In this document: positions 36,151-46,250 of the stretch, in pieces
Layout: each line of letters starts with the position of its first letter
Numbering within the stretch: the stretch's first letter is position 1
Assembly (NCBI RefSeq): GCF_963576675.1
Contig: NC_088911.1
Location: forward strand, 29,000,501 to 29,064,500
Length of the DNA stretch: 64,000 nt
From: Euphorbia lathyris
Lineage: Eukaryota; Streptophyta; Magnoliopsida; Malpighiales; Euphorbiaceae
Reading direction: 5' to 3'
The notes under the pieces: generated by a model
Seen by the model: only the letters and a program-made list of their open reading frames with translations
Databases searched by the model: none
What the model was told of the DNA's origin: nothing
Made by a program: the position numbers and the translations under genes

Positions 36151-38056
36151 GACTTTTTTTTTCCTTCTCCTTTTTTCCTGTTTTGTGCTCCTGGGGTGAT
36201 GCACCCTTCCTCTTCAACCAAAAAAAAGTTTTACTTAATTACTTAATTATCTTAATAATATATTTTTTAATGTATAGGAGAATCCACTATATCTTTTACA
36301 CTTTATTCTTCTCCCCTAATTAAGCTTTCCATTCTACTTAAACTACTTAACCTCTCAACAAATAAATAATTGAATAAGATCAGTTTTTAAAGGATAAAAT
36401 TTTATGTAAAAATCGAGTTCTTCTCGTTTTCGTCGAAACATTTTATTTTAGCCACATTCATTGATTTTGAGCAAGTTGGGAAGAAATTGATCTAACTCTT
36501 CAAACAATAAAAGGTAATTTACTCATTAGTTAGTGTTCTTTTATAAAACCATATATTCGTGGTGTTAGAAAATTATATTTCTTTCTGTAGCATAGTCTCC
36601 ACTAAACTCGTATTTAATACCATTTATTATATTAATTTACTTACTTCGATTTTCCATTAGTTTAATTTGGATCGTAGATTTCATTGAGTATGATAGAAAA
36701 TTTTGGAGTAATTTAGTTGGATATGTTGATCGAATAGGAAATTTGACGGTGTTCTGATGGATTGGGAAGATTGATAGCTAAGATTTGGGAAGATATTCGA
36801 GGTGAGTGGTAATTATGGTTCATGACACTATTTGGTTGATTTTGAAATTTCTGGCATGAAATCTATTTGAAAAAAGTCTTTTGTTTAAAATATCTTTCGG
36901 TCCTTTGATAATTAATATTAAAAAGTTTGATAAAAATAGTTCGATCTGATTTTTAAATTTATCTTCTATTTTCGTCCATTTAAGACAGTTCTGATGAACT
37001 TTTCAAAAAATGTTATTTGTTCAAAATAGTGCTCAGTTAGATGATAATACACCTTCTTGAGTTTAAATTTATTTGTCAAATATTCTCTCTATTAGAGCAT
37101 AGGCTTCTGGGAACAGGCCCTTGGTACATTACTTTGTCTGATATCATTTATCTTATTTGGAAGTAGAAATTCTTTGAGATTGTACTTAATTCTATTAATC
37201 GATTGATTTATCTGTTACCGTTTGTATTGAAAATCTGAAATTTTATTCGAATTCTGCCATCTGGATATTTAAGTTATTTGAAAAATATTATGATATATAA
37301 ATTATACGCTTTGAAACCGGTACATGTGCTCAGTATTATCTGTATCTGTTTTCATGTCTCACCGACCCTCATATTAGGCTTGCATTATTTGTCGTTGTTT
37401 TATCTGTGTATGTGTTTGTCTTTGTGTCAGTTGTATTAGAATCATGCTTAAGGTCGGTGAAGACATTCTGTATCTGAATCTGGTAGCGCTACCATTTATG
37501 TCTGTTATCTGGCCTTTGGTGATGTGAAATATCATCACTCTGATGTTACTATACCGTGGTTTTGATAATTTCTGTAATTTATTTATTATTATTCGATTTC
37601 ATTGATTTGAGTAAATATCGCAATATTATTTGATTTTTTTTTTGCGCCATCATATTTGATAAATTCTGAAAACAAATTTGAAACTTATCTGCATATCTGC
37701 CTGTTCCCTGTCTGTTGTGCTATGATTATCACTCACTGAGATTTTCGCTCGTATAGACGGAAATCTCATACCATGTTGATTTTATATTTTTCAGATTAAG
37801 ATCTCTATAGCTGCGCAAACATTTGGATTCGATATTGAAGGAGGATATTGTTAGCGAGATATTGTTATTGTACAGATTGGAGACTTTTGGATATTTAGTA
37901 ATATATATTTATTTACAGTTTTAAGTTGTATCATTATGTTAGAAGGCTTTATTAATTAGATAAGTATTATTTTGAGATTCAATTCGAGGCTAGCATAGGT
38001 TAAGGTCATCTTAATTTATGCGCCGGTCATGCCCAGGTTCAGGTCGTGACAGGAGT

Positions 38057-38529
38057 AGTGACCGGTTCCGGTTGAACCGGGTCGAATTGGCCGATTCGGT
38101 CCGGTTCTTACAACCTTGGTATTTTTTCTTAGCTTAAACGTTTTTTAGGCTGTTTATTTAGGGTTCTAATTATAAATTTTTGGCTCTTCAAATCTTAAAT
38201 TTAACTGAGCTTGTAATAAATTTTAGTTGAGGAAATGAGCAGCTTGCAAAGTTTGTGAACAAATGAGGTAGTAGTTGCACCGAGCTCGAACAACATTTAG
38301 ATCGTAACAGAGCAATAACAGATAGTGCTTGAAACTATTTTTTGGTACAACCACGAGAAATGCACTCCACTTGTAAGAGCATCTACAATGGTTCATACCC
38401 ATAACTACTCAATATACATTACCCACAACTACTCAATATACATTACATATCATCATTGTAAGATTTTTTTTAAATAAACTTTATTTTATTGAACTATTAA
38501 CTCTAATGGTTAAACTCTGTAACCATTCG
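38057..38529. other. Spacer with a GC-rich CCGG-repeat patch and a 24-bp tandem duplication
   Basis: The start (38057-38115) has repeated AACCGG/CCGGTT motifs, normal flank of the solo LTR insertion site. A 24-bp unit beginning CCCATAACTACTC occurs twice at 38398-38421 and 38422-38445 with one difference. It follows GAGCATCTACAATGG, a motif often seen at the edges of small plant DNA elements. No gene is visible. Confidence 0.45.
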
Positions 38530-39249
38530 ATGATAAACTAATAAGTGTTTTAGTTAGTAGATCTTCACAAGCACATCGTTTATCTCAATCTCAGAATCTA
38601 GTGCACAATATTTTTAGTATTTCTAGTTCTCCTTTTGTTTTGTGTCATACTAAGTTAGGCCATGTATCATATTCCAAATTAAAAACAATGTGTAATGATG
38701 CTATTACTATGAATAAAAGTGAAGATTTTGTTTGTTGTATTTTTGCTCTTGCTAAATAATATTCCTTTTCCAGTTAGTTATACATTAACTACTAATTGCT
38801 TTGATTTGGTGCATTTGGATGTCCCGTGGAAGTGTCTTCAATTTTAGGATATAGGTTTTTAGGGGAAAGTGTCTGAACCTTTCAATCAACCGATAGAGGC
38901 TGAGTCTTTACTTCAATCGCCTACGCTAGGACGCTTCCTTCCTCCTTCAGAAAAGAGAAAAGCGGTAAATGCCACTCAAGAGGCTTATTTTTTTTTTACT
39001 ATTGTTAATGACTTTAGTTGTTCTACTTGGGTGTTTTTTCTTCCATCAAAAGCGCATGGAGCATAAGCAATCATAAAGTTATTTTTAGCTATGTAAACAC
39101 ATTTTAGTAGAATAATAAAGGTCATTAGATAACACAATGCTACAAAGTTGCATTTAGAACAATTTTGTCCTTTAAAAGAAATTGTGCATAAAAGGCATGT
39201 TCTTAAACCCCACAAAAAGTAGTGTTATGGGAAGGAAACATCAACATTT
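38530..39249 (+). pseudogene. Ty1/copia pre-integrase/integrase remnant, upstream part
   Basis: Fragments in several frames match a copia polyprotein in order. First a pre-integrase stretch with CHTKLGHVSYSKL (about 38645). Then FDLVHLDVP (about 38800), and FFTIVNDFSCSTWVFFLPSK (about 38990), the usual integrase core start with a decayed catalytic region. The last is RKHQH at the junction with the inserted element. Many stops and frameshifts make it a dead remnant. It continues at 45948 on the far side of the insertion. Confidence 0.75.
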
Positions 39250-39999
39250 TAATACAGATTATTTCGGAACGTGTTAGTTTTAATCGTAAACTAACAAAGA
39301 TGTTTCTTCTCAAGCTGAACTTGAAGGAGTGAATCCCGGTTTTACGGACTAAAATCCGTAGGAAATCAAAGATCCCCCATTGTTGAAGGTTAAAAACCCT
39401 AACAAGCTTCAATGAAGAAGATAATAAAATTGATTGATAAAAGTTGTCTTGATTACAAAGAAAGAGATGTATTTATAGCATCTCAAAACCCCTAAAACAA
39501 ATTACACAAAAGAGCAACTACATAATTAATTAAAAGGGTATAAATAAGGGTAGATTCGGGTAATCTTAAAAGGAGTAATCAAGGAATAAATTAAGGAATG
39601 AAACTAAGGAAATAGAAGGAGGCAATTAAGGAGTAAATTAAGGAATGAATTAAGGAAATAGAAAGAGGCAAGGGCAAGGCAGTCAAATGGATAAAGTTTA
39701 ACCCTAGTCTTCTCCCTCTTTTTTGCTTGACATTGAAGACTGCTTTAACTATCTCACGCTCCGCGTGCCTTGAAGGACGCTCCGCGTGAGTGGGCCTCTG
39801 GAATTGGTCCTCGTCAGCTGCATCTTCATCCCCTTCTCGAACCATCCCTCCACGCTCCGCTTGTCTTATAACACGCTCCGCGTGGACTAGATTAGTGGCC
39901 TCCTCTACGCGTGGTTCTCTTCCTCCCCTCTTAGCATTAGACTCACGCTCCACGGGTTCTATCTTTCGCTCCACGTACGAGCACAAGATGCCCTCATCA
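39250..39999 (-). repeat. 3' LTR (left copy) of the non-autonomous element
   Basis: 750 bp, starting TAATACAG on the plus strand where the other LTR has TGATACAG, so the terminal dinucleotide is mutated. It ends CCCTCATCA. Both LTRs share a series of ACGCTCCGCGTG-like motifs. It lacks about 69 bp present in the right copy. Confidence 0.85.
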
Positions 40000-40121
40000 T
40001 ACTCCTCTTCTTCAAAAGAGTTGGACCCCAACTCGGTTATAGAACAAAGATGGTGCTCGGTAGGTGTTGTCCACTCCATATCTTGCCGGATTCTCCTTCT
40101 GTTCATGAACTCTCCCCACAT
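39591..40121 (-). CDS. Possible ORF reaching from the interior into the 3' LTR
   Basis: On the minus strand an ATG (40121) follows the polyprotein stop by one base (TGAAATG). It opens 176 codons across the polypurine tract into the LTR. The LTR-encoded part is rich in Glu/Arg and contains several HAER or QAER motifs, which come from the repeated GC-rich LTR motif; the C-terminus is hydrophobic (about residues 150-176). It may be a chance frame over a repeated LTR motif. No homology is recognised. Confidence 0.25.
   Translation of the reverse strand: MWGEFMNRRRIRQDMEWTTPTEHHLCSITELGSNSFEEEEYDEGILCSYVERKIEPVERESNAKRGGREPRVEEATNLVHAERVIRQAERGGMVREGDEDAADEDQFQRPTHAERPSRHAEREIVKAVFNVKQKRGRRLGLNFIHLTALPLPLSISLIHSLIYSLIASFYFLSFIP
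39757..39980. repeat. Repeated ACGCTCCGCGTG motif in the LTR
   Basis: Versions of ACGCTCCGCGTG occur about six times in this LTR (about 39757, 39776, 39851, 39871, 39951 and 39967) and again in the right LTR (about 45702-45930). CACGC and GCGTG form an imperfect dyad around GGA on the minus strand. The right LTR carries CGTGTG variants, consistent with C-to-T decay. Confidence 0.7.
40000..40014 (-). promoter_or_regulatory. Polypurine tract of the non-autonomous element
   Basis: On the minus strand the purine run GAAGAAGAGGAGTA immediately precedes the 3' LTR start TGATGAGGGC. It is the expected plus-strand primer site. Confidence 0.7.
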
Positions 40122-40122
40122 T

Positions 40123-41328
40123 TCAACTTGTGTTTGGCCCCCCGATGCTCATCCTCCATACTACTCGCTTCAATCTCCAACCGACATCGAACGGAATATT
40201 TCGACGAAGTTGGTCAAACCAATCATCCATAATGTCTTGGAGGCTCCTCCACACTCCCACGACATGTTGAACCGACCAACCCCGGACCCTCTTGATCTCC
40301 CCATCACAAACTTGAAGAGTCGCCACAATCTCCTTCCGCCTATAGCCTACCTCAAATGGAATGTCCCGCCAACACATATCAACCCAATTAGTATTAATCC
40401 CACAAGTATTATTCAAAACCCCAACATAACCTTGAGTCGAATATGCCCAGACCACTATTTCACTCACTTCACTATCTCGACAATTCCCCATAATCTTCTC
40501 TTGCCCATGGCTTATCTCAGATGAAACGTCCCAACGAAACATGTCAACCCAACTTAGAGCGATCCCTTGAGCACCCTTCAAAACTCCATCATAAGCTTGA
40601 GTTGAATATTCCCGGACTCCTATATACCTCATGCCATCAACCCGGATGCTAGGCTCAACCTCCACTCGCTCATAGCCGACCTCAAATGGTATGTCCCGAC
40701 GACATATATCAACCCAAATTGGAGCGATCCCTTGGGTACCCCTCATAACCCAAACATGATTTTGAATTGAATATGTTCGGACTTCGCTTTCACTCATTCC
40801 ACTAACCCGGCTACCATGCTCAATATCTCCTTGCCTATGGCCGACATCAAATGGAATATCCTGACGACTCTCGTCAACCCACCTCATAGTGCACTCAAGT
40901 ACACTTGTATTAGCTCCTCTCTCGCCTTGGGTTAACAACTTTGGAATCCCAAGACTTGCCCCTTTCTTAACTTGGCCATTATTCCACAAGTCTTGACTCC
41001 CTTCCATCTTCTCTATATACTGCGGGCAACCGTTCCCATTCAACAAATACTCAACGAGGCTCACATTCTTCACAATAAAATCATCCCTCATGGGCTCATC
41101 ATAAGAAAGGTTCTCCCTCAACACACGCAACCAAGAATCCAACACATACATTTCAACAAAGCATACAAGAATAAGTTCAGATTTTACCAAGTGTGCAACT
41201 TGATTACTTCGCATATTGCATGTGTTATGTGTCTCTGTGCTATCAGTAGGCATCATAGAGTAACCTTCACCATCCTCTTTAGAGCTCAACTCATCATATG
41301 TAGAGCTAGATGCACTATCTCCCGGATC
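40123..41328 (-). pseudogene. C-terminal part of the polyprotein: five 55-residue tandem repeats
   Basis: This stretch continues the frame of the protease after a TAG at 41329; an ATG at 41289 gives 388 intact residues. From the ATG, WVD (once WFD) recurs at residues 137, 192, 247, 302 and 357, exactly 55 apart. Each is followed by a version of CRRDIPFEVGYER, then a variable acidic part, then YSTQAYVGVL and GTQGIA-like motifs. The first 130 residues lack clear repeats. No reverse transcriptase, RNase H or integrase motif is present. The repeats have diverged as protein rather than as DNA copies, so they are old. Function is unknown; a structural or binding repeat is a guess. Confidence 0.7.
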
Positions 41329-42211
41329 CTATGCTATATCATGTGGTAGCTTCCTCAAAGGTGGAAGCCCTTTAGGTGGCTCGTTGAAAGGCATGTGTTT
41401 GTCATCCTCGGACATCGGCTCAATTTCCTTACTTTCAACTTTGCTCTTCCCCTTTTCAACCTCACTCTCCTCCTTGGATCTGATTTTATTAGGGGAGTGG
41501 CTAGATAACTCATCCATGGAACCCAAGTCAACATGATTCAATGTCTCACCCGTTCCACCAATGCACCCATTCACATTCAACTCCCAAGTTGGACAATCTT
41601 CCAAAAGGGTTTTCCTTTTAGCACTAGGGGAACTCTTCAAAGGTGTAAGAATGTATCAGACTCCACCTTTGCGTATGGCATAAGTGTTGCTTCTTCCCGT
41701 ATGTGAGGCATCACAATCAAATTGCCATGGCCTACCTAGTAGCACGTGGCAAGCATCCATCTCCACAACATCACACATAGCTTCATCCTCATAAGCTCCA
41801 ATGGTGAAAGGAACCACACACCGGTGAGTAACTTGAATCATTTCCACCTCGTTGACCTAACCAAGGCGGTAAGGTCTAGGATGTGGCTCGGGAACCAACC
41901 CAAACTTACTCAAGACGGACCGACTAATGATATTCACTTGGCTTCCTCCGTTGATTACCATCTCACACTTTCTCCCAAGAACTAAGCATCGAGTCCTAAA
42001 TAATCGATGATGTTGGCTATGCTCCTCTTCACTATGCATTGGCACCCTCGTCTCCAAATACACATTGTGCTCATCGCCATCACTATCACCTTCATAGGTG
42101 CCTTCACTTTGGCTCCACTCAACACTTCCCGACTCATCTTCATGATGGACCCTACCTCCATCATAGTCATAAATATTGTCGTGTGATGCACCTTCGGTGA
42201 AGAAGACTCAC
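41329..42211 (-). pseudogene. Retropepsin (aspartic protease) part of the polyprotein
   Basis: In one frame, with stops at 41857 (TAG where Trp is usual), 41656 (TGA where Arg would be read as CGA) and 41329. An acidic stretch (EDESGSVEW) leads into HRLFRTRCLVLGRKCEMVINGGSQVN, shown here only as pieces: LFRTRCLVLG, MVINGGSQ, FGLVPEPHPRPYRLG. Later come HRCVVPFTIG and CHVLLGRPWQFD, the conserved second half of plant gypsy proteases. The catalytic DGG reads NGG, so this copy is inactive. A Lys/Glu-rich linker follows before the repeat region. The protease would cut the polyprotein. Confidence 0.75.
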
Positions 42212-43816
42212 TAAGGGATAAGTGTACCCCGTCATTATCAAGTAATAAAATTCTGGAAAGTCCAGGTATCGTCCACAGGATTTATTTCTGCAAGTATCGA
42301 GCTACTTGGTTTCAGGTGTTATCTAGGCTTAGGGGGGTTTGAGTTTGTTTTTCTTAAATTAATCTATTCCTAGGTTGAATTATACTATTCCTAGCTAAGT
42401 TATCTGATTCTAACTAAGTTATTCTACGCCTAATTAAGTTACTCTGCCCCTAATTAAGTTAAACTACTCATAAGTGATCTTTTACCAATGCAATTACCCG
42501 AAGGAACATGAAGGATACGATGATAATGAAAATAGGTTGTTTAGACAACGGATTTAAAACCTAATCTAAGTCACTTGTGTCCGAGGCGATTAACCCGACC
42601 TATCCTCCTAAAGTCCCTAGTTCGTGATTCCCTTGTAAGGCCGAAACTAGCTCTAAGGCTCAGCAATTTGGGCTTAATCTTCTATAGGGTCGTCAATCAT
42701 ATAGGCACTGACTAGGTCAGATTCAGCTCGCAATATGTGCCAACTTAATTTTGGGATTATCGAATGAGTTAAATCAATCAGACAAAGCGTAAGACAAAGA
42801 TTAAAGCAATAAAACAATTGAAGAAACAAAACTATAGTATATATCAAAGATGAAAAGTATTGTCACGAAGTTACAATGAGCCTAGGATTCATAACATGTA
42901 TCAGAGGCTAGACAAAATATAAAAGAAGAAAAATCCCTTTCAGGGAACCTGTCTACCAATGCAGGCGTCTTCCTAGGACTTAAGGATGGAGCTTGAGCAA
43001 TCCTCGGTGAACGGAGCTTCGGAGGTGTCTTCAATGGAGGTTTGAAGGATATGGAGGAGGTGGAGAGGATTTCTCAAGGTGAAAGCTAAGGAAATTACAA
43101 AGATCAAAGGTATCTAATTTACATTGGAAAAATCCTATTTACAGACGCGGCTCCAGCCCTTTTCTTGACCTATTTCGTGTCCTTATGCAGGTAGGAAGTC
43201 GTGGGGCCGATCGTGAAGTCGTGGGGGCAGAATTGGTCTTTTTGACCAATTCCCGTAGGTCTGCTCGCCGAGCAGGGCGAGCTGGCCTACGAAGGCCAGC
43301 TCGCCGCGAGCTGACCGTGCCAGCTCGGCGAGTTGGCCTACGAAGGCCAGCTCGCCGCGAGCTGACCGCGCCAGCTCGGCGAGCTGGCCTAAAATAGGCC
43401 AGTTCGTCGAGCAGTCTTGCCCGATACGCCCCCGCGCGGTTGCCGAATGCCAACAATGTGTTTTTCGCCCGAACTTATCCCTGCGCATGCACAAAAACTC
43501 TAGATAACATTAGTCCAAAGGCTAAATTGACCCGCCAATCGCTTATTTGAGCAAACGCTTCGTTTGGTGCGACTTTTGACGGATCAATTAGCTTCAAAAG
43601 ATAACGGAATTATAATATGCATGCCATTTTGGCCGTATTTTCCTAAATTGATCATAAAACGAGCCTAAACAACGAAAAGTAAATAAAACATTTCCAATTT
43701 CTAACTAACTCACACAAAAGCATTTAAATGCGAGAATTGCTCGCTTATTAACTAAAAAAAACGCTAAAACCCGTCCTAAAACCGTACCCAAAGATAGGGG
43801 ATTTTGACCCCTATCA
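42212..43816 (-). mobile_element. LTR-like insertion (Athila/Tat type) inside the non-autonomous element
   Basis: On the minus strand it starts TGATAGGGGTCAAAATCCCC (43816 downward). It ends near 42212 after CCTGTGGACGATACC, TTATTACTTGATAATGACG and GGGGTACACTTATC, the ending style of Athila/Tat LTRs. It interrupts the acidic part of the polyprotein, whose frame is kept on both sides. There is no coding region and no second LTR, so it is probably a solo LTR. A target duplication could not be matched, and the left border is uncertain by about 10 bp. It holds a GC-rich hairpin array. Confidence 0.5.
43259..43425. repeat. GC-rich hairpin array with 51-bp period
   Basis: Three units begin at 43279, 43330 and 43381. 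The first contains the arm GAGCTGGCCT, a 4-nt loop and the exact reverse arm. Between units lies a second dyad, CCAGCTC-GGC-GAGCTGG. The block is far richer in GC than anything around it and lies upstream of a TGTAAATAGG motif on the minus strand (about 43133-43143). Confidence 0.85.
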
Positions 43817-45081
43817 TCGTGGTAGGACCAGTCAACATCCTCCAACTCATCATCACGATGGAATCGATCTTCATCATCTTCCTAAGGAGTCCTGTGCCGA
43901 TCTCACTCAACACACTTACGCCCACTCTCACCATCATAGACTCCATCTTCATCTTCTTCACAAGCGGCTCCATATCGGTTCCACTCAATTCTCCTATGTT
44001 CATCCTTATCATAATACACTCTAGCATCCCCATCATAATCAAACTCATTTGCACAATGATAAGAGTCACCATCCTCACGTATTTCATCTTTAGAAGCGCT
44101 CACTCCCTCTTTAAATTCAGCCTCGAATTCGCCTTCATAACAATCTCGATCCACACTTCTCTCTAGCTCATTCTCGGACTGATTTTCATCTTCACCAATC
44201 TCCTTTTCTAGCTCATCTTCTTCATAATCATATGGCATTTCACTTCCCTCTTCGTCCATAATTCGTTCTCTCCAATGACCTATCATCTCCATCTGCTTCT
44301 CCCTATAATTCAAACCGACTAATTTACGTGCCAAGTCGCCCGATTCAAAAGACATACTACAACCCAACATGGTAGAACCACTAACATCTCGCCCATCCCC
44401 ATAGCCATCAATTTCCACACGATAAGTGGTTTCCTCATTCTCCCCCAATAGACTAACAAACCTAAACCCACTCTCCTCTTTCTCAAGATGAATGCCCTCA
44501 CCTCCTTCAAGCATACCAATGAAGTTATGCTCAAAGGGAATTTTATCACTCATATAGGGAGCATCCCTTACAACATGGGTTTCCTCAATATTACCACTCA
44601 CAAAGTCAACCTTCCCCATGTTCTTACATACAAGCATCCCTTCCTTCCCATCTATGAATGAATTTAAATCCTCCTCCCTAATTTTATTATCAACAAATTC
44701 ACAGGAAGAATCTAAATCCACTTCAACATCATAAACATCCAATTTCTCCCTAACAATGGGACTATCCATAATTTCAGCATGAGAAATTGGGAGTTTGGGA
44801 TTTACCTCTTTAATGTGAAAAAGAGAAAAGATTGGTGAGGGATCATTAGAAGGAAAAATGGAGGTTTCTTCATCCTTTTTTCGTTGGGCTCGACGTTGCC
44901 GCCTCCGGCTATTTCGGGTTCCTCTTTGGAGTCTTTCCATCTCCTCTTGCTCCAAGTTCTCTTTTGTCTTTCTCATCATCTTGGCAAGCTCTAGATCTAT
45001 CTCTTTTACTTCGGCTTGCCATTCTTCAAGGGTTTTGGAGGTATACTCCATTAATAATTGTGAAAAGCTTGGTTGAACCAT
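43817..45081 (-). pseudogene. N-terminal part of the non-autonomous polyprotein
   Basis: The ATG at 45081 lies 30 bp downstream of the primer site and opens 392 codons to a TGA at 43903; the frame then continues, with another stop, to the inserted LTR. Residues about 15-75 form a charged helix, probably a coiled coil (EEWQAEVKEIDLELAKM, then a basic RRRQRRAQRKK cluster). The rest is strongly acidic. I see no capsid-type gag domain and no zinc knuckle. Its place makes it the gag equivalent, but that is inferred from position only. Confidence 0.6.
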
Positions 45082-45110
45082 AGTCGAAAGAAGTCTCCAT
45101 TAGGAAAACG

Positions 45111-45126
45111 ATCGGCTCTGATACCA
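45111..45126 (-). promoter_or_regulatory. Primer-binding site for initiator Met-tRNA
   Basis: On the minus strand TGGTATCAGAGCCGAT follows the LTR end (CTGTATCA) after two bases. It is complementary to the 3' end of plant initiator Met-tRNA. It fixes the orientation and the 5' LTR. Confidence 0.9.
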
Positions 45127-45128
45127 AA

Positions 45129-45947
45129 TGATACAGATTATTTCAGAACATGTTAGTTGTAATCGTAAACTAACAAAGATGTTTCTTCTCAAGCTGAACT
45201 TGAAGGAGTGAATCCCGGTTTTACGGCCTAAAATCCGTAGGAAATCAAAGATCCCCCATTGTTGAAGGTTAAAAACCCTAACAAGCTTCAATGAAGAAGA
45301 TAATAAAATTGATTGATAAAAGTTGTCTTGATTACAAAGAAAGAGATGTATTTATAGCATCTCAAAAACCCCAAAACAAACCTAAAACAAATTACACAAA
45401 AGGGCAACTACATAATTAATTAAAAGGGTATAAATAAGGGTAGATTGGGGTAATCTTAAAAGGAGTAAATTAAGGAATTAAAAAGAGTAATTTAAGGAAT
45501 TAAAATAAGGAAATAGAAATAGGCAATCAAGGAGTAAATTAAGGAATGAAACTAAGGAAATAGAAGGAGGCAATTAAGGAGTAAATTAAGGAATGAATTA
45601 AGGAAATAGAAATAGGCAAGGGCAAGGCAGTCAAATGGATAAAGTTTAACCCTAGTCTTCCCCCTCATCTTTGCTTGACGTTGAAGACTGCTTTAACTAT
45701 CTCACGCTCCGTGTGCCTTGAAGGACGCTCCGTGTGAGTGGGCCTCTGGAATTGGTCCTCGTCAGCTGCATCTTCATCCCCTTCTCGAACCATCCCTCCA
45801 CGCTCCGCTTGTCTTATAACACGCTCCGCGTGGATTAGATTAGTGGCCTTCTCTACGCGTGGTTCTCTTCCTCCCCTTTTAGCATTAGACTCACGCTCCA
45901 CGGGTTCTATCTTTCGCTCCACGTACGAGAACAAGATGCCCTCATCA
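45129..45947 (-). repeat. 5' LTR (right copy) of the non-autonomous element
   Basis: 819 bp with ends TGATACAG and CTCATCA on the plus strand, so the termini TGAT/ATCA are inverted. It matches the left LTR closely apart from scattered substitutions and two extra AT-rich stretches at about 45370-45385 and 45480-45540. Confidence 0.85.
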
Positions 45948-46250
45948 CATTTGCTTAATTTAGCCAGGGCATTGTATTTTCAATCTTATTTATACCACTC
46001 AATTTTTGGTCTGAATGTGTTCTACATGTCACTCAATTAATTAATTTATTTCGACCTCTTGTTTTAAGTGGTAAATCTCCTCATTAATTGTTATATAAGG
46101 TTGCACCTTCTTATAACAGTTTGAAAGTCTTTGGATGTCTAGCTTTGCTACTATGCTTAATAAATATAAATGAAACTTGGATAGTAGAGTCGTGCCTTGT
46201 GTATTTGTTACAATTGACTTTTAGCAATGATAAGCCTCCAAATATAACGG
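45948..46250 (+). pseudogene. Ty1/copia integrase remnant, downstream part
   Basis: It continues the fragment that stops at 39249. It begins HLLNLARALYFQS, then in a shifted frame shows FWSECVLHV, LSGKSPH and SYNSLKVFGCLAFAT, the classical end of the copia integrase domain. Frameshifts and stops are frequent, and it fades out near 46250. Confidence 0.75.

Larger units (their letters stand above)
30251..36243 (+). mobile_element. LINE 2: near-complete L1-like element with a 17-bp target duplication
   Basis: The element occupies about 30268-36226 and is flanked by AGTTTTACTTAATTACT at 30251-30267 and 36227-36243, a perfect 17-bp duplication. It has a short 5' UTR, ORF1, ORF2 and a pyrimidine-rich 3' UTR ending in an A-run (36220-36227). 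The insertion lies inside the solo LTR, so it is younger than that LTR. Damage is light: one stop in ORF1, and one frameshift and one stop in ORF2. Confidence 0.85.
29990..38056 (+). mobile_element. Solo LTR of a chromovirus-like Ty3/gypsy element, split by LINE 2
   Basis: The LTR runs from TGTAATATCCCGAA (29995) to GGTCGTGACA (ending 38051). It is flanked by a perfect 5-bp duplication GGAGT at 29990-29994 and 38052-38056. Taking out LINE 2 (with one copy of its own duplication) leaves about 2.08 kb of LTR. The start and end motifs match Tekay/Del-type LTRs, which is a family inference. There is no internal coding region and no second LTR, so recombination between the two LTRs removed the rest. 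The part 36244-38051 is non-coding apart from this. Confidence 0.8.
39245..45952 (-). mobile_element. Complete non-autonomous LTR retrotransposon with protease and 55-residue-repeat polyprotein
   Basis: Two LTRs (39250-39999 and 45129-45947) flank a 5.1-kb interior. The target duplication CATTT (39245-39249 and 45948-45952) is perfect, and removing the element joins the two halves of a copia integrase in frame. On the minus strand the order is 5' LTR, primer-binding site, long decayed ORF (45081 to 40123), polypurine tract, 3' LTR. The ORF contains a Ty3/gypsy-type retropepsin but no reverse transcriptase, RNase H or integrase, so mobility must have depended on another element. An LTR-like insertion (about 42212-43816) lies inside. 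I do not recognise the family. Confidence 0.85.

Noticed and set aside
39790..40524. Plus-strand ORF of 244 codons
   Set aside because: It is the antisense of the LTR and polyprotein of the minus-strand element; the primer-binding site and polypurine tract fix the coding strand.
42208..42232. CACTA transposon end (CACTAAGGG)
   Set aside because: There is no inverted partner near 43816 or elsewhere close by, and the segment's other features are those of an LTR.
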